From an uncultured Oscillospiraceae bacterium (GTDB taxonomy: Bacteria; Bacillota; Clostridia; Oscillospirales; Oscillospiraceae), in contig CAKTJC010000004.1 in the NCBI GenBank assembly GCA_934567355.1, positions 51,321 to 115,320 of the forward strand: a stretch of 64,000 nt of DNA, read 5' to 3'. How positions within the stretch are numbered: position 1 is the stretch's first letter; each line of letters starts with the position of its first letter. The position numbers were made by a program, and so were the translations under genes. Below are positions 18,085 to 26,129 of the stretch, in pieces. The notes beneath the pieces are model-generated. The model had not been told where the DNA came from and searched no databases. It saw nothing but the letters and a program-made list of their open reading frames with translations.

Positions 18085-18152
18085 ATTGTACCACACTCCG
18101 ATTGCTTTTTCTAGACCTTTTTAGGTCTAAACGCTAATTTGTAAGCATTAGC
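18085..18152 (-). promoter_or_regulatory. Promoter and palindromes upstream of the ATPase/nuclease pair
   Basis: On the minus strand an extended -10, TGGTACAAT (TACAAT at 18085-18090), with a poor -35. Palindrome AGACCT-tttt-AGGTCT (18113-18128) touches the -35 area and a second, GCTAAT-n8-ATTAGC (18133-18152), lies upstream. These could be operators for tight control of a toxic pair. The remaining ~150 bp of this gap shows nothing else I recognise. Confidence 0.45.
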
Positions 18153-18275
18153 TAATGTGGTGGAGAAATCACACTCTTATTGTTACTAGCTTTGCATTGC
18201 CAGAAGATCTGCCAGATGTTGGTATTGCTTCAATTATTTAGCCACAAACTTTTTCCCTCAATAAAGATGAAATAA

Positions 18276-18297
18276 GGAGCGCCAATTATGTCGCTCC
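18276..18297 (-). terminator. Weak intrinsic terminator
   Basis: GGAGCG-n10-CGCTCC 14 bp past the stop of the gene at 18311, followed on the minus strand by a short T-containing tract. Confidence 0.5.
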
Positions 18298-18310
18298 CCA
18301 AAAACACTAT

Positions 18311-18790
18311 TTATTGAGATAAACTCTCCCAAGGCTCCAACCCCATTTCCTCCCAGGTAACACCATAGGGCGCACCGCCGGAGGTATATCCTGCAATGAA
18401 AAAGAAACGATCATCCTGCCAGGATTCCGTTGCAGCAGGTTCCAGCCTTTTCTTTTTCCGTTTTCGGGGAGGCTTTTGGGCGTTCTTCTGCTTTGGCGGC
18501 TTAGCGAGGGATTCCAAAGTAACCCCTGCCTCGGCATCCCTCTGGACACGCTGGGCATAGGAATCCAGCCGTTTGGTGTAAAGCGTCTGGATTTCATTAT
18601 AGGCAACCCGGTAATTGCTGCCCCGTACCTTGACATAGACAGTTTGGCATAGGGCTTCAAATTCCTCGGCCTCCGGCATTCGCTGATGCTCCAGAAAGAA
18701 GCGCAGCGTTTCCCGGTACATCCAGCCCGCAATACGGGCTTTCTGTTTCTCCTTCAGAGACTGATAGGGAACAAGTGGTTTTTCAGGCAT
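18311..18790 (-). CDS. Conserved-looking hypothetical protein of a mobile-element remnant
   Basis: 159 residues, family not recognised. A helical N-terminal half (residues ~1-95) rich in charged residues, a Lys/Arg/Pro-rich linker (PPKQKNAQKPPRKRKKKR, about 105-125), and a short C-terminal segment with DDRFFFIAGYTSGG. The basic linker suggests nucleic acid contact. ATG 18790 follows GGGAGA by 9 nt. It sits with TTRAP and other conjugative-element debris, so it was probably carried in by that element. Confidence 0.6.
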   Translation of the reverse strand: MPEKPLVPYQSLKEKQKARIAGWMYRETLRFFLEHQRMPEAEEFEALCQTVYVKVRGSNYRVAYNEIQTLYTKRLDSYAQRVQRDAEAGVTLESLAKPPKQKNAQKPPRKRKKKRLEPAATESWQDDRFFFIAGYTSGGAPYGVTWEEMGLEPWESLSQ

Positions 18791-18847
18791 TTTACGGTAT
18801 CTCCCATTACACTTACGCAAATACTTCTGTCTGAACAGAATTTTTTC

Positions 18848-19174
18848 CTATTGACAAGCAAAAGAAGCGTTCGTGAAAACCAGAGAATTCAAGGCAGCTT
18901 CAGAGCAGATGGAGATATAGCAAGCGGCTTCCTCTTGGGGAATCACAACATCATAACCGTCAAAACCGCTCAATACCTGTTGTTCAGGCGCTTTTACAGA
19001 CAAGGAATCCAGATCAAGGGAAAAGGTGTTGATTACACCTGCTGCATCCTGTTTGCAGGCTTGGGAGATAGCAACCTCTCTGTCGGTGGTCATTTTCAGT
19101 ATGTTTTCCCGAACACCAAAGGAGGGATGCTGAATGACATGGTCGCTGCCTAAATACACAAGAATCTTTTCCAT
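18848..19174 (-). CDS. Hypothetical protein, possibly a degenerate DUF3990-like protein
   Basis: 108 residues with a good AGGAG site. The start MEKILVYLGSDHVIQHPSFG, then MTTDREVAISQA and later GFDGYDVVIP, resembles the order of blocks in DUF3990 proteins (ADP-ribosyltransferase-like fold: 'YHGS...P.fg', 'GFYlTtd.e.A', 'yDiiig'). The glycine-aromatic block in the middle is missing, so it is either a divergent or an inactive member. Resemblance is by eye and weak; hypothetical is the safe label. Confidence 0.45.
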   Translation of the reverse strand: MEKILVYLGSDHVIQHPSFGVRENILKMTTDREVAISQACKQDAAGVINTFSLDLDSLSVKAPEQQVLSGFDGYDVVIPQEEAACYISICSEAALNSLVFTNASFACQ

Positions 19175-19318
19175 TTGTCTTTGCTCCTGAACACAAACTT
19201 TTCACAGTCTATCATTTTCTTCGGAGGCTGTCAATCGACACTCTACCCAAAATCCATGGGCAATTTTCTACTTGACAGGTCTGTTTCATGGCAGGCAGCT
19301 CGGAGAAAGAATCGACGC

Positions 19319-19534
19319 TCAGGGGAAAAAGTCGGGAATCAAGTCCAATTCCGCGAACTCGGCATCCGTAATGGTATTGAGCTTGGCGATGGCACTGTCC
19401 GTCAGGTCTTTCAGCTCCTGCTCATCCTTATCCAGATAAGTACGCATTTCCACAAGGGCGTGAATCAGCCCCAGACGGGTGCCGGGGTTGTAGATGCTCA
19501 TGAGCTGCTGTTCTTCAAAGGTAAAATCTTTCAT
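19319..19534 (-). CDS. Transposon-transfer assisting protein (TTRAP family)
   Basis: 71 residues: FTFEEQQLMSIYNPGTRLGL, then IHALVEMRTYLDKDEQEL and LTDSAIAKLNTITDAEF, which closely follows the TTRAP family found in Firmicutes conjugative transposons. ATG 19534 has AGGAG 8 nt upstream. Its presence marks 18.3-20.1 kb as remains of a conjugative or mobilisable element; no relaxase, coupling protein or intact integrase is present. Confidence 0.85.
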   Translation of the reverse strand: MKDFTFEEQQLMSIYNPGTRLGLIHALVEMRTYLDKDEQELKDLTDSAIAKLNTITDAEFAELDLIPDFFP

Positions 19535-19536
19535 GT

Positions 19537-19854
19537 TCAAATCTCCTGTTCTTTGGATATTCGGGGCTTGGATTTGCGCTGGGGCTGCTGCGGCTGGTCT
19601 TTGAGCTTTTCCAGGACGGAGGGCTTCTTCTCACGGTGGACGGCATCTGCCAAATCCATCAGGGAAATGGGCTGACCGGATTTGGCCTGCTGTTCCAGAT
19701 CGGCTGCCGTGGGCTGCTTCCCATTGTTGATGATACCGTCAATCATGCCGTAATCATCCTCCGTGGACATCTCCGCTGCCTTCAGGTAGTTCTTCTGCCG
19801 GAAATCGGGCAGCTCCTTGAAACCCACGCTGTCGCAGTAGTGGTAGGATACCAC
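19537..19854 (-). pseudogene. Fragment of a conjugative-element protein (DUF4316-like C-terminus)
   Basis: The frame ends with DGIINNGKQPTAADLEQQ and later KKPSVLEKLKDQPQQ, like the C-terminal tails of large YodL/DUF4316 proteins of conjugative transposons. There is no proper start or ribosome site; the frame reads back into unrelated sequence. It ends 3 bp before the TTRAP start, preserving the gene order of the parental element. Confidence 0.5.
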
Positions 19855-19919
19855 ACCGTCCTGTTTGAGGGGTGTCTTGTACTCTCACGACAATTTCGGG
19901 TCCAACCTTTCCTGTAGCG

Positions 19920-20057
19920 ACCTCATTCAGCGGGATAATGGTACGGAATACATCGCCCTCAATGAACTCAGGTATTCCACCGGAATACAGCTTTGTGTAT
20001 TTATAGGTGTTGCGCATACCGGAACCAAGTTCGTCAGCAAGCCATACTTTTCTGCTC
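19920..20057 (-). pseudogene. C-terminal remnant of an AlbA_2-type ATP-binding/transcriptional protein
   Basis: The minus strand encodes ADELGSGMRNTYKYTKLYSG then GIPEFIEGDVFRTIIPL, the characteristic C-terminal end of AlbA_2 (divergent ATPase) proteins. The upstream part of the gene is absent and stops lie close by, so this is a relic fused to other debris. Confidence 0.6.
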
Positions 20058-20093
20058 CATCATAATGGAAAGCATTACGAACGCCGTGCTCCC

Positions 20094-21086
20094 CTATCTT
20101 CTGACATATCTCTGATTGCGGCTATTGGGCTTGTCTGGAATCGTTAATGCCACGAGATTCATCACAATGGCGGGATGCAAGTAATTTCTGCGGAAGGACT
20201 CTCTGGATTTCAGCCCCAGTTTCTCCATGAGGGCTTTGCTCGTATAGGGAATATCATACTCCATAACCTCCAGCAGCCTCTTCACAGGTTCGGACAGGGC
20301 TTCATTTTCTTTGGAAAGCTGAACCGTGATCTCATCCAAAATCTTATCGATCTGCCTCAGCATGAACTCGATAAAAACGGTGGACTCCCCCGCCGCATGA
20401 CATTTGGAAATCGCTTCGTAGTATTCCTCCTGAAATTTTTCGATCTGGCTTTCGATGGGAATGTACTCAAAAACCGGCTTCCATTGGGCAAGGATCGCCG
20501 TGTGCCACAGTCTTGCCATTCTGCCATTGCCGTCCGAGAAGGGATGAATGAATACGAACTCATAATGAAAGACGCTGCCGAGGATCAGAGGATGTACCTC
20601 ATTTTTTGCCGCTTTCATCCAGTCGAACAGATCCGCCATCAGCCCCGGGACGAATTGGGCCGGCGGTGCCATGAAAATACACCGTTCGCCGCTGAAAACG
20701 CCCTCTTCGCCTCCGCGAAACTCGCCGGATTCTTCCACCAGGTACTTTGTCATGATCCCGTGGAACAGTTTCAGCTTCTGAATATCGTAGGGGTCGATCT
20801 CCAAAAATCTCTCATAAGCCTCATAGGCATTCTTGACTTCCTGAATTTCCTTTTGCTCCCCCAGAACCGTCTTGCCATTGATGACATCCCGAACCTGTCC
20901 CAGTGTCAGGGAGTTTGCCTCGATCTTCAAGGACGAATGAATGGATTTGATTTTGTTGTTCTTCCGCAAATGCGGCCTGGCCTCCAAATTGCTGGTGGCT
21001 GTGATCCGTCCGATTTTCTCTGAAATCGACGATACATACATGAGGATCTGATTTGTCACCGTGAACGGCGGCTTGTACACTCCCAT
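20094..21086 (-). CDS. Fic-domain protein (AMP-transferase type) with N-terminal inhibitory helix
   Basis: 330 residues. The Fic core motif is complete: HPFSDGNGRMAR (about residue 182), with the catalytic His and the GNGR anion site. Upstream SSLKIEAN fits the inhibitory [S/T]xxxE[G/N] helix of autoinhibited (class II) Fic proteins. The C-terminal ~80 residues look like a winged helix (YTSKALMEKLGLKSRESFRR). ATG 21086 has GGAGG 7 nt upstream. Likely target modification by AMP transfer; in bacteria such proteins act as toxin-like or housekeeping modifiers. No separate antitoxin gene is needed because the inhibitory motif is built in. Confidence 0.9.
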   Translation of the reverse strand: MGVYKPPFTVTNQILMYVSSISEKIGRITATSNLEARPHLRKNNKIKSIHSSLKIEANSLTLGQVRDVINGKTVLGEQKEIQEVKNAYEAYERFLEIDPYDIQKLKLFHGIMTKYLVEESGEFRGGEEGVFSGERCIFMAPPAQFVPGLMADLFDWMKAAKNEVHPLILGSVFHYEFVFIHPFSDGNGRMARLWHTAILAQWKPVFEYIPIESQIEKFQEEYYEAISKCHAAGESTVFIEFMLRQIDKILDEITVQLSKENEALSEPVKRLLEVMEYDIPYTSKALMEKLGLKSRESFRRNYLHPAIVMNLVALTIPDKPNSRNQRYVRR

Positions 21087-21615
21087 AGGAACACCTCCAT
21101 CGACTTGCGTATTATCTTGCTCGCTATCTTCCTCTATTATACAATCCCCGCAAAGAAAATCAATACCGGCTTTGGTCTTCGATTTCCTCATTCCGGGGGT
21201 GATGAATGGCCGCGAACATGCTTTTTTCCACCGTTTACATTAAGCGATGCGCTACCTCAGAATGAGTCGATGCCCGAAAGTCCTTGATTTTCAAGGGTTT
21301 TCGGGCACCGTTTACATTAGTGGCGGCGGGATACATTGGATGTTGAAAAAACGCCGCCGTTCACATCGGGAGAATCTACCGATTTTACGCAAAATGAAAG
21401 TGAATGCTTAATTTTATTCGCATATTGTACGAATGCATATGAAATACAATGTGACATATATGGTAATAGAAGACGCCCCCCTAATTTTCTTTTTGAGCAT
21501 ATTGCACAAATGAAAACATTCAAAGCGTTCGCCGCTTAAAATTCCGTCCGAGGAGAGTGAGCTGCCGATGCGGGTAATCTTTTACAAACGCATAAAACGA
21601 CAAAACAGGGGGGCT
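21087..21615. other. Non-coding gap at the edge of the accessory island
   Basis: 529 bp with no supported gene. It holds the repeat/hairpin at 21229-21319 described separately; the rest, including an AT-rich stretch at about 21400-21540, shows no promoter or RNA I can name. Confidence 0.5.
21229..21319. repeat. Direct repeat CACCGTTTACATTA flanking a hairpin (possible element end)
   Basis: The 14-mer occurs at 21229-21242 and 21306-21319. Between them is a hairpin with arms GCCCGAAA / TTTCGGGC and inner CCTTGA / TCAAGG. Repeats of this kind plus a hairpin at the boundary between mobile-element debris and the GH3 locus could be an old attachment site; a terminator is the simpler alternative. 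Confidence 0.4.
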
Positions 21616-22380
21616 TTAACACCGATCTTCTGGGCGAAAAAGTGTTCCTGATCGGGACCGTTTCTTTGGCATTGCATAAAAAAACCCCCGTGTCGTCAGA
21701 GATTCCATAAATGTTTTATAACGAAGTCGTGAAAAAGACAGTTCAGTACCAGCCACGATCACGCATTCTTTTCTTACCTGCTCCACGTGAGACAGATTTA
21801 CGAGATAACAATTGTTGCATCGGCAGAAATTTGCATTTTTCAATTTATCTTCCAGATTTTTCAGGGTATCATTGATATGAATAGAGCCCTTTGTATAGTA
21901 AAGCCTGACGGCATGTTTTTCAGTTTCAATGTAGTAGATCTGGGAAATATCCAATTTAAGCAGCCCTTCACTGGTGGTCACAGAGATATAGTGTTCCGTC
22001 CTCTGGCGGAATAGCTCTCTGGCCCGATCCAGCGTGTTGCGGAAGCTGATGCGATTGATGGGTTTGAGAATGTAATCCATTGCGTGCACGCTATATCCCT
22101 GCACCGCATAAGCAGTCATGCTGGTAATGAACACAATGAGCACTTTGCTATCCTTCTGGCGGATCTGCTTTGCAACGCTCAGCCCATCAATTCCGGGCAG
22201 CTTGATGTCCAGCAGGAGCAGATCAAAGCCTCCCGCATCGTCATTGTTGCCCAGCAGATCCGCGCCGTTACTGAACACGCGCAGTTCACATACTTCGTTT
22301 AGTTCCCCAAAATAGCTCCTTATTTCCTGAGCAATCCGCTCGCGGTGCAGTTCATTGTCTTCTACAAGTGCTATCTTCAT
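21616..22380 (-). CDS. LytTR-family response regulator (AgrA/LytR type), orphan
   Basis: 254 residues. Receiver domain (1-120) with acidic pair in VEDN and phospho-acceptor Asp58 (LLLLDIKLPGIDG), then a LytTR DNA-binding domain (~140-235: YIETEKHAVRLYY, CRCNNCYLVNLSHV). About 20 extra C-terminal basic residues. No kinase gene is adjacent; the nearest is the GHKL kinase at 39.4 kb, so it may share that partner. It lies at the downstream border of the GH3 cluster and is paralogous to the regulator at 40735-41451. Confidence 0.93.
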   Translation of the reverse strand: MKIALVEDNELHRERIAQEIRSYFGELNEVCELRVFSNGADLLGNNDDAGGFDLLLLDIKLPGIDGLSVAKQIRQKDSKVLIVFITSMTAYAVQGYSVHAMDYILKPINRISFRNTLDRARELFRQRTEHYISVTTSEGLLKLDISQIYYIETEKHAVRLYYTKGSIHINDTLKNLEDKLKNANFCRCNNCYLVNLSHVEQVRKECVIVAGTELSFSRLRYKTFMESLTTRGFFYAMPKKRSRSGTLFRPEDRC

Positions 22381-22474
22381 AATTCTTCTCCTTCCGATAC
22401 CTATGGCGGCTTATCTTTCTGAATTATACCAAAGCACCTGCACCATCGCAAGCTGGAAGGTTCCCTACGCGAAG

Positions 22475-22509
22475 ACCGGCTGTATCTTCAAACCGGAGAC
22501 ACAGCCGGT
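22475..22509 (-). terminator. Intrinsic terminator after the small membrane protein gene
   Basis: ACCGGCTGT / ACAGCCGGT, 9-bp arms, 17-nt loop, starting 10 bp past the stop at 22519. Confidence 0.6.
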
Positions 22510-22518
22510 CCAGCTCAA

Positions 22519-22920
22519 TTATGCTTTCCTTTTACCGGTACCCATAAACCCTGCCACGATCAAGAGAAAAATCGCCGTCAAAGCTGTCGCACAAATTGTC
22601 AGAATGCGCGGCACCTGGCCAGGGTCGCCAAACATCACAATTCCCTGGTACCAGTCGGCAAAGGAACCGGCGGAGGCAACTGCCAGCTGCAAAACCCCGC
22701 AGCTGCAAAGCGCTGTATCCGCCACCAGCAGGAGATCACTGCCGAAAACAAATGCAGCGATTCCAACCAATGCCCCGAGGCAGATACCGCCGATCACGAC
22801 AATATCCATGCTGCCGGCACCCGCCCATGTAAAATAATTGACAGCAGAAACGATCTGAAGCAGGACTGACACGATCAGCACGTATCCTCCGGCCTTTCTG
22901 TCCTTCCACAAATTCTTCAC
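22519..22920 (-). CDS. Four-helix membrane protein coupled to a permuted GH3 enzyme
   Basis: 133 residues; GTG start at 22920 overlaps the GH3 stop by 4 nt (GTGA) with GGAGG inside the GH3 3' end, so translation is coupled. Four hydrophobic segments (about residues 12-34, 38-60, 62-86 and 105-126) with short loops, ending GTGKRKA. No known family recognised. Being co-translated with a GH3 enzyme that itself has a C-terminal membrane helix, it may form a membrane complex with it (inference). Confidence 0.65.
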   Translation of the reverse strand: MKNLWKDRKAGGYVLIVSVLLQIVSAVNYFTWAGAGSMDIVVIGGICLGALVGIAAFVFGSDLLLVADTALCSCGVLQLAVASAGSFADWYQGIVMFGDPGQVPRILTICATALTAIFLLIVAGFMGTGKRKA

Positions 22921-25900
22921 TTTACATTGGCCTCCTTCCGTTTTTTGCAGGCACATTTCGCTGCAATCATCGACAGGAAGACTGCACCGGTGAGCACTGC
23001 CGTGACGATTTTCACATACCGCAAGGCTGGCTGCCACCAGGGCGTGATCTTCTCAATCCTGGTATTGCTGCCGATGCCGTTCATCATGTTGCTGTTTGCG
23101 TCGTTGTACAGAATATCCTTGGCCGCACGGCGCAGATTGTTCAGCAGGTGACCATCGTTATTATCCCGGATTGCCTGTATGATTGCCGCTGTAGATTGGT
23201 GCTGTGTATCCAGGCAGAAGGAATCCGTACCAGCGGCAAGCATTGCAGAAAATGCGGTTTTATATCCGGTCGTCACTGCACCGATGGCATCGGTTTCAAT
23301 GTGACCTACATAGCCCCACTCTCCCCGCACGACATTATTATTCAGCGCACTGCTCAGGGAGCAGCCGGTGAAGCCCAGTCGATTAAACGCCTGCATCAGG
23401 GAATGCGCCTTTCCGTTGACCACACTGCCCTCCAGGCCGCGCAGTGCACCTTCACGGAATGCCTGCTCGTTGAAGAAATTTACCACGCCCTGGCGGTTAT
23501 TCTCCTGATCGTTGCCAGTCAGGTGCTTCGGGCCTGCATGCACACCCTTCGCTTCGATTGCAGCGACAATGTGAGAGGCTGCCAGATAGTTCAGGTTGGC
23601 ATCTTCGGAAAAGTACTCAAAGCTGCGGCCGCCGAAGGGAGTCCGATGCAGGTTGCAGCCGGGACCCCAAACCTCCACCAGGTGCATAAACAGCCCTTCC
23701 TCACCCAGAAGCGCACCACGATTTTCCAGCAGTTCCTTGTTAAAGGCAGCCGTCAGCAGACTCTCGTTGGGATAAGAGGTGGTCTTCAAACCTTTGCCCA
23801 GCTCTGCGGAATAATTGTCCGAATAGCCGCCAATGCCGTCCGGGCCGTCACCGGCCGGAGATGCTGGCTTACCGATGGAATCGACGGTTTCGGTGCCAAA
23901 ATTATTGGCAATCAAAGACGCCATTTCTTCAATGGTCATCTGGCTGATAAAGGTGTCCCACAGGTCATCGTCATAATCCACGCCCTTCATGGTAATCAGC
24001 ATAATGCCTTGCTGATCTCCCTGAGTAATGGAGTCAGCTGTAGGGGCACCATCGGGCTTTTCATAAATCTTTCCATCGAGAATGCGGATCATTTCATCAT
24101 TCAGCGTCAATCCTGCCACCGGCTGGGTGGGGAAGGTTCCCTGCCAGTCGCTGCGCGTCAGGTAAGTAACCAGGTCTTCGTACCAATAATTCACATCCGC
24201 ATCCTCAAACTGGTTGGTAACACGGACACCGGTAACAGAGTGGCGATAGGTTTCGTCATCGAAGCCGCCGGTGAAATGGAACACCTTGGAAGCATCTCCC
24301 TGCGCAGGTTCGCCGTGGACATCCACCATACCGGATGCACCCTTGGCCGCCAGGACATTATTCAGTGCATCATGCGCGTCATCGCCAACGGAAATATAGT
24401 AATCGCCCTCGCTCAGGATATAACCCTTGGCATTTACATAGTCGTAACTGGCAAGCAGATACTTGTCGCACACAATAGTCAGCGTTTGTGAAGCACCGGG
24501 CTCCAGCAGATCGGTCTTGCCGTAATCCAGCAGCTGGATGGCCGACTTCTCTACCTTGTTACTCTGCTCGTATTCCCCATAGGGCGTTTGTGCATACACC
24601 TGCACTACGCTCTTGCCAGGCACGCTGCCCGTGTTGGTAACAGTGACCGTAACCGTAACGGTCTTATCCTCCACAGTTACCTGATCCAGCTTTTGCTCGA
24701 AGGTGGTGTAGCTCAGGCCGTAGCCGAAGGGATACGAAACCTCCTTGGCATAGTCCCATGCAGCGCCGTCTATGGAGCCGGCTGTTCCGTCGGCATTGAA
24801 GCGTCCCAGCACCTGATCCTCATATCGGGTCTCATAATACTTATAGCCGATATAAATACCTTCGGTCTGCACCGTATAATAGGATATTTCAGACGGATTG
24901 GAGGAGGACTTCTTCAGTGCCTCGGTCAGGTTCACCCACTGCTGATTATTAAAGCTGTTGTTGGCCACAGCAGGAGCGGACAGGGAACTGACTGCATAGG
25001 TATCCACCAGGCGACCGGAGGGGTTGGCATTGCCCGCCAGGATGTTGGCAACACCGGTGAAGCCCTTTTCGCCCGGGCAGCCGATCCACAGTACGGCATC
25101 CACATCATATTCCTCGATCCAGTCCACTTCCATGGGGTTTCCGCTGTTGAGCAGCACGATAGTCTTCTTAAATGCGCCGGAATCACGGATCATGGCAAGC
25201 AGATCCTTTTCTTCCTGGCACAGCGCCAACTGGCTGATGCCTTCAGTAGGCGTCTTGGTATAGAGTTCTACACCCTCGCCGCCTTCGCGGGCAAGCATGA
25301 CGATAGCTACATCGTTAAACCCCTTTTCCCAAGAAGACTTCAGATCGTCGGTATAAAAATCAATTTTCTCTTCTCCCAGTGACCACTGGGAAGAAGGATC
25401 GGAATTCTCGTCGAAGAAAGTACCGGCGCCGGTTTTGCGCTCGGTCTTGCTGGTAAGGTAGGCGTTGTACAGCTTGGGATTTACCTTGAATTTCAGTGTT
25501 CCCAGCGCCTTGTACAGGTCTACACCGGACTTGGTGGAATAGGCGCGGGAGCCTGCCGACTGGCTGCGGTACAGCGGCTGAGCGACAGCATGTCCAAACA
25601 AAGACAGCTGCTCATCGGTACTCAGCGGCAGCGCATGATCCCTATTGTAGAGCAGAACTGTACCTTCCTCCTGCTCCTGAACTGCTTCGGCATAAGTATC
25701 CGCCTTCAGTTCCTTCAGCGAATCGGCGTTTATGTCGCCATAAGCGCTCTTATAGTAGACAGTATCCTCAACTTCCGCGTTTTCATCGGTAACGACCCGG
25801 GTGGTCTGAATACCGAGCACACCGTTCACTACCGTGTCATAGCTCATCGCGCAGTTGGATCCGAATATCACAAAACACATGATAAAGGCCATTAAGCACG

Positions 25901-25931
25901 ACAGGCCGCTTGTAACTCTCACCTTTCGCAT
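22917..25931 (-). CDS. Membrane-anchored GH3 glycoside hydrolase with swapped domain order
   Basis: 1004 residues. An N-terminal membrane segment (SCLMAFIMCFVIFGS) is followed first by the GH3 C-terminal-type domain (EEGTVLLYNRDHALPLS, about residue 90), a fibronectin-III-like domain (VTVTVTVTNTGSVPGKSVVQ), and only then the (beta/alpha)8 domain (WDTFISQMTIEEMASLI onward, about 655). Catalytic nucleophile is probably Asp in HIETDAIGA (about 885), with KHLTGNDQENNRQG before it. A second hydrophobic helix near the C-terminus ends in CKKRKEANVK. This permuted order is known in ruminococcal beta-glucosidases. ATG 25931 fits AAGGAG; the start two codons upstream is too close. Likely beta-glucosidase or xylosidase acting outside the cell. 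Confidence 0.88.
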   Translation of the reverse strand: MRKVRVTSGLSCLMAFIMCFVIFGSNCAMSYDTVVNGVLGIQTTRVVTDENAEVEDTVYYKSAYGDINADSLKELKADTYAEAVQEQEEGTVLLYNRDHALPLSTDEQLSLFGHAVAQPLYRSQSAGSRAYSTKSGVDLYKALGTLKFKVNPKLYNAYLTSKTERKTGAGTFFDENSDPSSQWSLGEEKIDFYTDDLKSSWEKGFNDVAIVMLAREGGEGVELYTKTPTEGISQLALCQEEKDLLAMIRDSGAFKKTIVLLNSGNPMEVDWIEEYDVDAVLWIGCPGEKGFTGVANILAGNANPSGRLVDTYAVSSLSAPAVANNSFNNQQWVNLTEALKKSSSNPSEISYYTVQTEGIYIGYKYYETRYEDQVLGRFNADGTAGSIDGAAWDYAKEVSYPFGYGLSYTTFEQKLDQVTVEDKTVTVTVTVTNTGSVPGKSVVQVYAQTPYGEYEQSNKVEKSAIQLLDYGKTDLLEPGASQTLTIVCDKYLLASYDYVNAKGYILSEGDYYISVGDDAHDALNNVLAAKGASGMVDVHGEPAQGDASKVFHFTGGFDDETYRHSVTGVRVTNQFEDADVNYWYEDLVTYLTRSDWQGTFPTQPVAGLTLNDEMIRILDGKIYEKPDGAPTADSITQGDQQGIMLITMKGVDYDDDLWDTFISQMTIEEMASLIANNFGTETVDSIGKPASPAGDGPDGIGGYSDNYSAELGKGLKTTSYPNESLLTAAFNKELLENRGALLGEEGLFMHLVEVWGPGCNLHRTPFGGRSFEYFSEDANLNYLAASHIVAAIEAKGVHAGPKHLTGNDQENNRQGVVNFFNEQAFREGALRGLEGSVVNGKAHSLMQAFNRLGFTGCSLSSALNNNVVRGEWGYVGHIETDAIGAVTTGYKTAFSAMLAAGTDSFCLDTQHQSTAAIIQAIRDNNDGHLLNNLRRAAKDILYNDANSNMMNGIGSNTRIEKITPWWQPALRYVKIVTAVLTGAVFLSMIAAKCACKKRKEANVK

Positions 25932-26083
25932 ACACATGCTCCTTATTATCGTGGGATCAGCCGCTGCACGGAGGAAGCAGCGCCAAGGACAATAAGCCGG
26001 TTCCCAGATACGGAAACGACTACTCCGGCATCATCGTTTGCCGTGGAGCTCCCCGCACCGGCAGGGAGCTCAGTTTGAACCAA

Positions 26084-26108
26084 CCGTGGGGGGAAGTGTC
26101 CCCCACGG
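26084..26108 (-). terminator. Intrinsic terminator between two GH3 genes
   Basis: CCGTGGGGG / CCCCCACGG with a 7-nt loop, 21 bp past the stop of the GH3 gene at 26130. Confidence 0.7.
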
Positions 26109-26129
26109 CCGGATTCACAGACAGATCGA

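Noticed and set aside
18307..18732. 141-codon minus-strand frame overlapping the hypothetical gene at 18311-18790
   Set aside because: It overlaps nearly completely in another frame, is Arg/Ser/Pro-rich as shadow frames are, and lacks the GGGAGA site that supports the chosen frame.
23148..24491. 447-codon plus-strand frame opposite the permuted GH3 gene
   Set aside because: Shadow frame; no support beyond length.
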